A stretch of DNA of 64,000 nt from Membranipora membranacea (taxonomy: Eukaryota; Bryozoa; Gymnolaemata; Cheilostomatida; Membraniporidae): positions 10,981,001-11,045,000 of the forward strand of contig OU612066.1 of assembly GCA_914767715.1 (NCBI GenBank), given 5' to 3'. The notes under the pieces are model-generated. The model worked only from the letters and a program-made list of their open reading frames with translations, searched no databases and was not told where the DNA came from. A program made the position numbers and the translations under genes. Of this stretch, positions 36,384 through 47,326 are shown one piece after another. Each line of letters starts with the position of its first letter. Position 1 is the stretch's first letter.

Positions 36384-36995
36384 AGGAAGAAGAATTGCTG
36401 GAACATTCTCTAATTTCTTCAGGATAGATGTAAGGTGTTTTGAAGACATTCTCAGTAAATTTGGCCTAGCAATCACCAGACAAGCTACACACCTAAGACC
36501 AGCTACCCCTGCAGCTCAAGGTTTGGCTGTCACACTGAGATACTTGGCCACTGGATGCACTTTTACAGAGCTTTATTATAACTTTCACATATCCATATCA
36601 TCTCATAGCTGTATTATCCCTGAAACTTGTGAGGCCATATTTACTTGCTTGAAAGAGGAGTACCTTAACACCGTGGATGCACTTTTACAGAGCTGTATTA
36701 TAACTTTCGCATATCCATATCATCTCATAGCTGTATTATCCCTGAAACTTGTGAGGCCATATTTACTTGCTTGAAAGAGGAGTACCTTAACACCGTGGTG
36801 CAGTGGAGATCTATCATCGTAAAGTTAAATGACCGCTGGCAGTTTCCAAACTGTATTGGCTCTCTAGATGGCAAACATGTTGTGATGGTCACACCATGGC
36901 ATGCAGGAAGCTACTACCACAACTACAAATGGAGTGAGAGCATCGTCCTTCTGGCTTTATGTGATGCAGATTACAGGAAGGCCATAATGTGTTGA
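36384..36995 (+). pseudogene. Harbinger transposase, DDE domain part, frameshifted
   Basis: The translation shows FRIDVRCFEDILSKFG, then LAVTLRYLATGCTFTELYYN, ETCEAIFTCLKEEYLNTV, QWRSIIVKLNDRWQFPNCIG, SLDGKHVVM, YYHNYKWSESIVLLALCDAD. These are the standard blocks of PIF/Harbinger transposases, including the first two catalytic aspartates (LDGKH and CDAD). The block between is duplicated (36553-36674 and 36675-36796), which shifts frame by two. The final catalytic glutamate region is missing after 36995. Confidence 0.82.
36553..36796 (+). repeat. 122-bp tandem duplication inside the transposase
   Basis: Copies 36553-36674 and 36675-36796 differ at only two visible positions (CTTTATTATA/CTGTATTATA and TTTCACATAT/TTTCGCATAT). 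The length is not a multiple of three, so the reading frame is lost at the junction. Confidence 0.92.
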
Positions 36996-37139
36996 TTGTA
37001 GTAGGCCTAAAACTGGTTGTTATTAAGTGTCCAAAACCAAATAATCAGTTGAGAGCTGAGGTTGTGAGCACTTGTTTCCTCAACAGTAATGAACTATAAA
37101 TAGGGCACATCAGTATATAAGACCTCATCCTATATATTA

Positions 37140-38930
37140 TATAAAAGATAAATTTTTGGAAGAAATAAGCTCAATTAAGTTAGATTGATTGATTTCATAT
37201 ATTTCATGAGTATTAAAAAACACTATGATTTTTGTTCTGGGTGTAAACTGTCCATAAAGTAGTGAAAAAAGTGTAAAAATATATAGACTAAAGCATATTG
37301 TTATAATAAAATACGTGAGATTGTGGAAGAGCAGAGGAGGAAAAAATAAAACAGCGACCAGAGAGTTAAAACAGGTTTGCATTTATGATGCGGATTAAAA
37401 CACGATAAAACGAGTCCGTTCCCTTCGACGACCTGATCTTAGGAGCACACAGGCGTCCTGACGGCATTTTCTCGATGATGCTATGAATAAAATGAGTCTC
37501 ATCTTGATAGATCGTCAGCACATACTTCTGACATCTTAGTTTGATCGCTTCGTCTAGACTGAGTTGGATATTAGCACCATGTTTTGTGGCTTCATTCAAA
37601 ATCGATTGCATAGCATTTTGCTGAATACTATACATGTGTGGATAATATAGAAAAATAACAAACATCAATTTCGACTCAAAAAAAGTTCTATAAAGCTGCG
37701 TGACTAGTTTTGTATCTGCACCCAGAGCATGAAAATGCCTCACAAGATATAATCTCTGTTTAGCTTTAGAAATGACCATATCTGCATGCTCACTAAATCT
37801 TAGTGTGTTATCAATCAATATGCCAAGATACCTGACAGAGCTGGAAAGCTCGATAGGCGTGTCGTCTAACACCAGCTGCAGGACATCAGGAGCAACTCGG
37901 GCGGAAGAGAAAAGCATCTCATTTGTTTTACCTGCGTTCAATAACAGGTCGTCAGCACCACAGACACTGGCAATGCGGCTGACTTCATCAAAGTATAGCA
38001 TGTTGTCGGTAGTAGGGTCACCAATAAAGCCCAGCAGAACTGTATCGTCAGCATACTTTACCACGGTAGCTTGGTCATATGAAGCCCGGATACTATCGGT
38101 GTAGAGGATAAAGAGAACAGGACTCAGCACTGTCCCTTGTGGCATGCCGGTATTAGTGTTTAATAAGTCCGAGATGGCATCAGGGCTGGTGCGGGTGTAC
38201 TGCAGGCGGTTGGTAAGGAAACTCAAAACCCAGTTCATGATAGAGACTTGAGATTAGGGTACTAACGTTGATGGTGTTGAAAGCGGAGCTGAAATCTAAG
38301 AACAGCGCTCTGACGTAGTTGGTTGGTCTGATGTCGATGAAGCGAGTTATTGACGTAAGTAGACACATCAGGGCATCTTGTGACGATCTTTTGGTCTGAT
38401 ACGCGAACTGCAGCGGGTCGATGTTGGTGTTGGAGATCATATATGGTTTTATCAGCTTCTCAAGCACCTTACATAGGTGGCAGGTGAAGGCAATGGGTCG
38501 GTTTGGGTGTGGCACTTTCGGAACAGGCTTGATGACAGCAGTGCGCCACAACTTTGGAGTTGTCCCCTCTTCGATGGCACGATTATAGAAAACACAGACA
38601 GTAACTGCTAGTTGATCTGCACAGTATTTCAACACCTTTGTTTTGATCTTATCCGGACCGGGACCTTTACGTGTGTCTAGCTTCTGGAGCTCAGTTCTAA
38701 CTTGCTCAGAAGTAATTTTCCCGAACGGGACACAGTTGTTTTGGTGTTGCAATCCACATGCCACCGGAGCTGTTTTTGAGGTGTCTTTCTCAAATCAGGC
38801 ATTGAACGAGTTTAATCCATTCGGGACAAACTCTGTGTATGCGCACACTGAACCTTCCCTGGCTAGTCTTGATTGATTAATGTAGAAATTACAGCCTTTG
38901 CTTACTCTTTTGAATGTAGAAGGGTAGTGT
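37140..38930 (-). pseudogene. LINE (Jockey/L2/CR1-like) reverse transcriptase inserted in the Harbinger element
   Basis: Two minus-strand frames, 38764-38180 and 38238-37366, overlap with one frameshift near 38240. The first has TSEQVRTELQKLDTRKGPGPDKI, LWRTAVIKPVPK, a damaged RPIAF block and FLDFSSAFNTI. The second has GMPQGTVLSPVLF, VVKYADDTVLLGF (the catalytic YADD), and the RYLGILID and LYRTFFESKL thumb blocks. Upstream the coding signal continues past 38766 (FVPNGLNSFNA, stop, FEKDTSKTA) to about 38930, so the edge of the 4-kb tandem unit cuts through this element. The endonuclease part is absent, as in a 5'-truncated insertion. FLDFSSAFNTI is typical of L2/Jockey-type elements. Confidence 0.82.
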
Positions 38931-40156
38931 GTCTATAGGTACTGCATATTTTGCAGCTTTGTACGCTTTTTATTCTTGTGCAGTTGAGATGAGAAGTATA
39001 GCAGGCCTACTGCAAAAGTACATTAAATGTATTCCTACCTCAGCTGACTGGTCATCAGTTACATCTGATAGAGGTGATCGATGAATTGAGTCAGCTTGGG
39101 AGGCAACCTCAAAATGATCCCTAAGGAACATACAGGCATCATAATATGCCCATACTTTTACTGCCTTCGAACCTGCCCCAGATCTTTTCTCTGCTCAGAT
39201 CTTATTTTTTGCTTTTACATACTGTGTCCTGATCAAACTGTATTTAGTATTAGCCTGTTTACCTGGAAGTCAACAATAACATCAATCATAACAGCGAGAA
39301 TTAACAGTTACTTCTTGATAACAGTAACACAAAAACAGTCATTGAAGAAATATTATTATTATTATTCCATTATTATTTCATTGTTCATACCAAGGGCAGT
39401 ACTCTTTGTTCATACTGTACAGGCATTTTGATCATTCAACAACAGGGGAATGGATTTGACCTAGGCAGTGGCTAGTTGGCATCAGCAGGTATCAACAAAA
39501 ATACTAAAAAAAGTATATTGTTATAAAGTATTTGCATGGTTCTCCAAGGACCAGGAGTAAAAGTAAAAGTTTCTCATTCCCTAACCTGTCATCTTGAAAA
39601 TAGCTCCAATTCAGCAAGCTTCTCCTATCTTTTGGAATAGTAGTTAGGATGTGCACTATTATAAATTTCAGGCCTACCCTGCAGCTCCTCTATAAACATA
39701 TCCATGTTGTAAGCAGTCATTCCTGCTTGCACAAGTGAAAAACCCAAAAGCTTATGTGATAAAGAGAAGTGTCTATAGTTGAGTAGCTACATTGAAAGAT
39801 TCTCATTGGCCAGTAACAATGCGATTATCGTCTGCAACCAGCATTGCCCGAGCCATTTCAGCCCTCGGCACACTCGCCCACTCGGCTCGGCCAGGGTGTT
39901 CACAACTCGGTACGATTATCGCCTAGTGTAAAAGCAGCTTTAGAACAAGAGATAATCACAGATTAATTTTGATTTAAAAAATTGGAGTAAATGAGGCCTC
40001 AGCTTAGTTTGTGTTAAATGAGGGACGGTTTGTTTACAACCTTTAATTTATTTTAAATAAGATTTTGGCTATACAATTCACTAAATCAGCTTCTGATCCC
40101 AGCAACGGACATGAGTTGAATAGAGTTGATGCTTGACTTTCTTTTCATACCAGTCG

Positions 40157-40395
40157 AATTAAATATTATATACAATTATGTATCATATACAATTATATGA
40201 TATAAACAATTAGATATTATAGACAATTATATATTATACGCAAATATACATTATATACAATTATATAATATAAGCAATTACATATTATATAAAATTATAT
40301 ATTATAAAACATTATATATTATATACAATGATACAACATATTATATTCAATTGGATACAATGTGCAATTATATATAAATATACAACAGTTATAAC
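40157..40395. repeat. AT-rich ATTATATACAATTATAT tract in each unit
   Basis: Degenerate repeats of TATTATATACAATTATA. The matching tracts lie at about 44163-44400, 48173-48405 and 52187-52412. Low complexity and potentially self-complementary. Confidence 0.85.
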
Positions 40396-40404
40396 ATGCT
40401 TGTT

Positions 40405-40874
40405 GCGCGAGAGGCCAGACCGAGCTGAAATCCCGGTGAAGACAGATTTTATTTACATAATTATCTCTTTTACTACTTGGTGGTTTAACTACTACCCACT
40501 ACCCGCTACATCATTAAATTTAACCACCTGGATTATTTCGCACAAAGCTTTGCAAGCTTTATCAGCCCAGCGTGGCTGAGCGATGGGAGTGGTTGATCTC
40601 AGCCCATGCTCAAATTCCGGTGAGGTCAGATTAAAAAAAAGCAAGAAGGGAGCATGTGGGGGCCCTTATTTTTATATAATAAATATAAATATACCTCAAT
40701 TATAACATGTTTGTTACGTTATATTATATGGCTGTATTTACTGGAAATAATTGTGGGGGAAGTTCTGCCACATAATAGGACAACGATACTCCGGCTGCCT
40801 TCTTCATAGGTGGCATAAAAGGGACAACCATTTTAATTTGCACTTATAATGGCATCGCCGATTGGCCATCCATC
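40405..40874 (+). mobile_element. Two-headed SINE copy in unit 1 (and in units 2-4)
   Basis: Homologous to the reverse complement of 9146-9676, but the first tRNA-like head is truncated at GCGAGAGGCC. The second head CCAGCGTGGCTGAGCGATGG and the CATCGCC..TTGGCCATCCAT tail are kept. Equivalent positions in the other units are about 44416-44884, 48422-48889 and 52429-52897. The 75-codon open frames over this region in each unit are SINE sequence, not genes. Confidence 0.75.
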
Positions 40875-41286
40875 ATAAACACAATCGACAACCTGATTGT
40901 ATATCATCCACACCCTGAAGTTTTGTGGCATTTATGATCGCGGCATTTCTAGTTTATGATTTGGAAATGGTTTCTGCCCACAGCACTATAAAGGCTTAGA
41001 CTAGCAACACAAAAACACATCAAGTACAGCTAATTTGTACTGTGAGGTATTTTTTGCCTCCCTGGAGCTCCCTGAACATGAAGCTGTCTTCAATCTCACT
41101 CAGAGGAGTCTTCATTTCTTAATATTTCACATCGCTTTTCAGAAGTTTAGCTTATGTTGACATGGGGACAGAACCACAATCAAAAGAATTTGTACAACAC
41201 CAAAGCAGACTTTGGCAACAATTTCGGGCTCAGCCAGGTTTTCATGGGCCCTCCTAGCCTGTCTTGACAAACTTTGTTCAATGGAG

Positions 41287-41304
41287 CGGGGGGGGGGGGA
41301 GGGA
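41287..41304 (+). repeat. Length-variable poly-G tract
   Basis: A run of about 10-14 G after ATGGAGC occurs in every unit (near 41288, 45298, 49304 and 53311), with a different length in each. It shifts the frame of the minus-strand open frames drawn through it. Confidence 0.8.
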
Positions 41305-41426
41305 AGGCTAGGGCCCACCATAGGCTCACAAACTAGGAGTATATAATTAATTTGCGACAAGTAACCATACAATTTTATCTGAGATTGGAAAAAAAAATTG
41401 AGCAGCTGTCCCTCTAGTCTCTGGAC

Positions 41427-42285
41427 CAACTGTGGGCAACCTGCGGCCTTTTTCCCAGTGCGGCCTAGTGGGTTATATTTTGTGGCCTAATTGTGGCCTT
41501 ATGCCTGTAAAACTTTTGATACATTAATTTTGATTACCCTTTTTTTATGTGGAGAACCAAGTATGCATAGCGCTCTGTAAGCTCCAAATATTTCTAAATA
41601 GTGGGCGTGGCCATTCTGTATTATGCATGTAGCTTAGCTTCCCAGCCACTCTTACTACTTTATCAAGTTGTTGTCCTTTTGAAATAACACAAAACAGTGA
41701 CCTTTGGATGTTAGAATTACAAATTTTCTCTAACATTATAGTAATTTTTTTTTTACAAAACAGTCTCTGTGGACAAAGATTCCCTTTGTGACAAGTGCTC
41801 CTGCATTATGGCTGAAATGTTCCATATTTAATTCTTCTTTTCACATTTATTTGCGAAAATTTCCCTCCTTTGAGAGAGGGCGGGAGCTGTGAGGTGAAAA
41901 TACTTCCTTCTCCATCAAACAGTCCTGTATGACCTTTTTTTTACACTTTAACCCCTGGAAGGGCGCTGCAGCACCCTTCCGCACCCACCCTCCTCTTTGT
42001 CTTACACATGAAACATGGGGATACAGACATGTACACAATCAAATCATGAGGTAAAATGACATCACAAAACTCAAGAAGATTAGATAAACCAGTATTTCTG
42101 CTGAGTTGATAGTTTTTGCAACATACTGCAGTTTTTAGACATAAATCTGTTTTAGTTTTTACACAAGTGGAAATGCCAAAATTGCTACTCCAGTTCCAAT
42201 TTTATCCCTGAAAATATGTTGCGGCCTTTTGAGTTGATCTGGCGTAAAATGTGGCCTTTTTCAAGTAAAAGGTTGCCCACCTATG
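41427..42285. mobile_element. hAT-type element, array unit 1 (859 bp)
   Basis: The left end is CAACTGTGGGCAACCTGCGG; the right end, read inward, is CATAGGTGGGCAACC. It is flanked by a perfect 8-bp duplication CTCTGGAC (41419-41426 and 42286-42293). No transposase frame. Confidence 0.92.
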
Positions 42286-43320
42286 CTCTGGACTATCCAG
42301 CTGTTCCTTTGCATTTAATAATTTTATATTCTTTGCTACTGTAAGAACTTTTTTCATCCCTAAAAAATAATAGCTGAAGCAGAATGATGAAACAAAATTA
42401 GAAAAATTTGTAATATGCCGTTATTGAAAGGCTTGTTGTGTCAATTTCACATGTCAAGCAATAAGGAAATAAAATTCAGGCTTTGTACTGATATACTCGT
42501 TGCTAAGTGATTGACAAAGCAGTGAAAATATCACCATAAATTGACCCTCTTCAAAATAGAGAGTCTCTGTGACCACCCAAGGCTCTAATAAGAGTCGTCG
42601 GAAATCATTGACACACCCTGTTGATAATTGTGTTGGATAGAAATGAAATCATCAATGATCGAAGACTTTGTAATAATGACTCCTGATAATCAAAGACTTA
42701 ATGATCATGGTTTATTATTTGTTACTCAAGAGGTTACTGGTCATAAGATTGAATCTGGAGTTTGTTGTACCTGTTTATTGTAGCAAAACATTCACTAAAA
42801 GCGATGTGAACCAGGAAGTTTTGGTCCTAACTACCATAGAAAGAAAATACTTAACCAGACTGAAACCTTCAATGTCTATATAATAATATTCTGTAAACAA
42901 AACATTGTAAAGCCGTTTTACAGTTCATATTTGGATTTGAATTAAATTTTGTGGGAATGAAAACTAGTTAAACTGTAATGAATCTTTTGTTTCCCAGACC
43001 AATTCTATGCAGTCTAGATTTCACAGTTGAGCAAACCGTGTATTTATTCACTTGATAATAAGTTTAAAGCTATGAAAAAGATTTTTCTCTGCAAATAATG
43101 ATGGCTACAATAGTTTCCAGGTACCATACATTGCTGGTAAATGTTTGAATGAGAAGCACAATGGGAATATACAAAAATTCAGCCAATAGGGTTTCTCATG
43201 TGGGTTATTTTTGAATGGATAAGATCTGCCTGCCATATGTAGGCAGTCTATGAAGCATGGAAGTTCCCTCTGAAGAAAAATGTTTATAATATATTAAGTC
43301 CACTAAGGATTAAGCAAATC

Positions 43321-46300
43321 GGAGCTGTTTGTGAGGTGTCTTTCTCAAATCTGGCATAGAACGAGTTTAATTCATTCGGGACAAACTCTGTGTATGCGCA
43401 CACTGAACCTGCCCTGGCTAGTCTTGATTGATTAATGTAGAAATTACAGCCTTTGCTTACACTTTTGAATGTAGAAGGGTAGTGTGTCTATAGGTACTGC
43501 ATATGTTGCAGCTTTGTACGCTTTTTATTCTTGTGTAGTTGAGATGAGAAGAATAGCAGGCCTACTGCAAAAGAACATTAGATGTATTCCTACCTCAGCT
43601 GACTGGTCATCAGTTACAGTTACAATTCAGCTAGCTTCTCCTGTCTTTTGGAAGAGTAGTTAGGATGTGCACTATTATAAATTTCAGGCCTACCCTGCAG
43701 GTCCTCTATAAACATATCCATGTTGTAAGCAGTCATTCCTGCTTGCACAAGTGAAAAACCCAAAAGTTTATGTGATAAAGAGAAGTGTCTATAGTTGAGT
43801 AGCTACATTGAATGATTTTCATTGGCCAGTAACAATGCGATTATCGTCTGCAACCAGCATTGCCCGAGCCATTTCAGCCCTCGGCACACTCGCCCACTCG
43901 GCTTGACCAAGGTGTTCTTGGTACGATTATCGCCTAGTGTAAAAGCAGCTTCAGAACAAGAGATAATCACAGATTAATTATGATTTAAAAAATTGGAGTA
44001 AATGAGGCCTCAGCTTAGTTTGTGTTAAATGAGGGACGGTTTGTTTACACCCTTTAATTTATATTAAATAAGATTATGGCTATACAATTCACTAAATCAG
44101 CTTCTGATCCCAGCAACGGACATGAGTTGAATAGAATTGATGCTTGACTTTCTTTTCATACCAGTGCAATTAAATATTATATACAATTATATATCATATA
44201 CAATTATATAATATATACAATTAGATATTATAGACAATTATGTATTATACGCAAATATATATTATACACAATTATATAATATACGCAATTATATATCATA
44301 TAAAATTATATATTATAAAACATTATATATTATATGCAATGATATATTATATTATATTCAATTGGATACAATGTACAATTATATATATATAGACAACAGT
44401 TATAACATGCTTGTTGCACGAGAGGTCAGACTGAGCTCAAATCCGGTGAAGACGGATTTTATTTACATAATTATCTCTTTTACTACTTGGTGGTTTAACT
44501 ACTACCCACTACCCACTACATCATTAAATTTAACCACCTGGATTATTTCGCACAAAGCTTTGCAAGCTTTATCAGCCCAGCGTGGCTGAGCGATGGGAGT
44601 TGTTGATCTCAGCCCATGCTCAAATTCCTGTGAGGTCAGATTAAAAAAAAGCAAGAAGGGAGCATGTGGGGGCCCTTATTTTTATATAATAAATATAAAT
44701 ATACCTCAATTATAACATGTTTGTTACGTTATATTATATGGCTGTATTTACTGAAAATAATTGTGGGGGGAGTTCTGCCACATAATAGGACAACGATACT
44801 CCGGCTGTCTACTTCATAGGTGGCATAGAAGGGACAGCCATTTTAATTTGCACTTATAATGACATCGCCAATTGGCCATCCATCATAAACACAATCGACA
44901 ATCTGAGTGTATATCATCCACACCCTGAAGTTTTGTGGCATTTATGATCGCGGCATTTCTAGTTTATGATTTGGAAATGGTTTCTGCCCACAGCACTATA
45001 AAGGCTTAGACTAGCAACACAAAAACACATCAAGTACAGCTAATTTGTACTGTGAGGTATTTTTTGCCTCCCTGGAGCTCCCTGAACATAAAGCTGTCTT
45101 CAATCTCACTCAGAGGAGTCTTCATTTCTTAATAATTCACATCGATTTTCAGAAGTTTAGCTTATGTTGACATGGGGACAGAACCACAATCAAAAGAATT
45201 TGTACAAAACCAAAGCAGAATTTGGCAACAATTTCGGGCTCAGCCAGGTTTTCATGGGCCCTCCTAGCCTGTCTTGACAAACTTTGTTCAATGGAGCGGG
45301 GGGGGGGGGGAGGGAAGGCTAGGGCCCACCATAGGCTCACAAACTAGGAGTATATAATTAATTTGCGACAAGTAACCATACAATTTTATCTGAGATTGGA
45401 AAAAAAAATTGAGCAGCTGTCCCTCTAGTCTCTGGATCAGCTGTGGGCAACCTGCGGCCTTTTTCCCAGTGCGGCCTAATGGGTAATATTTCGTGGCCTA
45501 ATTGTGGCCTTATGCCTGTAAAACTTTTTATACATTAATTTTGATTCCCCTTTTTTTATGTGGAGAACCAAGTATGTATAGCACTCTGTAAGCTCAAAAT
45601 ATTTCTAAATAGTGGGCGTGGCCATTCTGTATTATGCATGTAGCTTAGCTTCCCGGCCACTCTTACTACTTTATCAAGTTGTTGTCCTTTCGAAATAAAA
45701 CACAAAACAGTGACCTTTGGATGTTAGAATTACAAATTTTCTCTAACATTATAGTAATTTTTTTTTACAAAACGGTCTCTGTGGACAAAAATTCCCTTTG
45801 TGACAAGTGCTCCTGCATTATGGCTGAAATGTTCCATATTTAATTCTTCATTTCACAATTATTTGCGATAATTTCCCTCCTTTGAGAGAGGGCGGGAGCT
45901 GTGAGGTGAAAATACTTCCTTCTCCATCAAACAGTCCTGTATGACCTTTTTTTTACACTTTAACCCCTGGAAGGGCGCTGCAGCACCCCTCCCGCACCCA
46001 CCCTCCTCTTTGTCTTACACATGAAACATGGGGATACAGACATGTACACAATCAAATCATGAGGTAAAATGACATCACAAAACTCAAGAAGATTAGATAA
46101 ACCAGTATTTCTGCTGAGTTGATGGTTTTTGCAACATACTGCAGTTTTTAGACATAAATCTGTTTTAGTTTTTACACAAGTGGAAATGCCAAAATTGCTA
46201 CTCCAGTTCCGATTTTATCCCTGAAAATATGTTGCGGCCTTTTGAGTTGATCTGGCGTAAAATGTGGCCTTTTTCAAGGTTGCCCACCCATGCTCTGGAC

Positions 46301-47326
46301 TATCCAGCTGTTCCTTTGCATTTAATAATTTTATATTCTTTGCTACTGTAAGAACATTTTTCATCCCTAAAAATAATAGCTGAAGCAGAATGATGAAACA
46401 AAATTAGAAAAATTTGTAATATGCCCTTATTGAAAGGCTTGTTGTGTCAATTTTACATGTCAAGCAATAAGGAAATAAAATTCAGGCTTTGTACTGATAT
46501 ACTGGTTGCTAAGTGATTGACAACGCAGTGAAAATATCACCATAAATTGACCCTCTTTAAAATAGAGAGTCTCTGTGACCACCCAAGGCTCTAATCAGAG
46601 TTGTCGGAAATCATTGACACACCCTGTTGATAATTGCGTTGGATAGAAATGAAATCATCAATGATCGAAGACTTTGTAATAATGACTCCTGATAATCAAA
46701 GACTTAATGATCATGGTTTATTATTTATTACTCAAGAGGTTACTGGTCATAAGATTGAATCTGGAGTTTGTTGTACCTGTTTATTGTAGCAAAACATTCA
46801 CTAAAAGCGATGTGAACCAGGAAGTTTTGGTCCTAACTACCATAGAAAGAAAATACTTAACCAGACTGAAACCTTCAAAGTCTAGATAATAATCTTCTGT
46901 AAACAAAACATTGTAAAGCCGTTTTACAGTTCATATTTGGATTTGAATTAAATTTTGTGGGAATGAAAACTAGTTAAACTGTAATGAATCTTTTGTTTCC
47001 CAGACCAATTCTATGCAGTCTTGATTTCACAGTTGAGCAAACCGTGTGTTTATTCACTTGATAATAAGTTTAAAGCTATGAAAAAGATTTTTCTCTGCAA
47101 ATAATGATGGCTACAATAGTTTCCAGGTACCATACATTGCTGGTAAATGTTTGAATGAGAAGCACAATGGGAATATACAAAAATTCAGCCAATAGGGTTT
47201 CTCATTTGGGTTACTCTTGAATGGATAAGATCTGCCTGCCATATGTAGGCAGTCTATGAAGCATAGAAGTTCCCTCTGAAGAAAAATGTTTATAATATAT
47301 TAAGTCCACTAAGGATTAAGCAAATC
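43321..47326 (+). repeat. Array unit 2
   Basis: Almost identical to unit 3. Private shared variants with unit 3 include GGGAGTTGTTG (against GGGAGTGGTTG in units 1 and 4) and CAAATTCCTGTGAGG. It carries an hAT element. Confidence 0.9.
45438..46292. mobile_element. hAT-type element, array unit 2 (855 bp)
   Basis: Same insertion as in unit 1. Flanks are CTCTGGAT (45430-45437, one change) and CTCTGGAC (46293-46300). Confidence 0.92.

Larger units (their letters stand above)
34859..39939 (+). mobile_element. PIF/Harbinger DNA transposon, ~5.1 kb, inactivated
   Basis: The left end AGCTGCTTTTACACTAGGCG (34859 onward) is the reverse complement of the right end at 39918-39939. TTA flanks both sides (34856-34858 and 39940-39942), the usual 3-bp target of PIF/Harbinger elements. 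Inside are the two halves of the transposase (35032-35234 and about 36384-36995). The element has been broken by a MITE (35233-35498), a 122-bp internal duplication, and a LINE (about 37140-38930). Its right end and flank were later copied into each unit of the 4-kb array, where the TTA has mutated to TTC. Confidence 0.85.
38766..43320 (+). repeat. Array unit 1
   Basis: The longest unit, continuous on its left with the LINE and Harbinger element, so it marks the original left edge. It keeps about 545 bp (39063-39607) that the other units lack, and carries an hAT element. Confidence 0.9.

Noticed and set aside
41139-41429. Minus-strand open frame over the poly-G tract in each unit
   Set aside because: The G-run differs in length between units, so the frame is not maintained; low-complexity Pro stretch only.
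42701-42883. 60-codon plus-strand open frame repeated in each array unit (also 46707, 50715 and 53811)
   Set aside because: Present only because the unit is duplicated. Unit 4 reads a longer frame through a small indel, no domain or splice context supports it, and changes are not biased to third positions in any way I can see.
44362-44589. 75-codon open frame ending ALQALSAQRG in each unit
   Set aside because: It is the translation of the AT-rich tract and the two-headed SINE.
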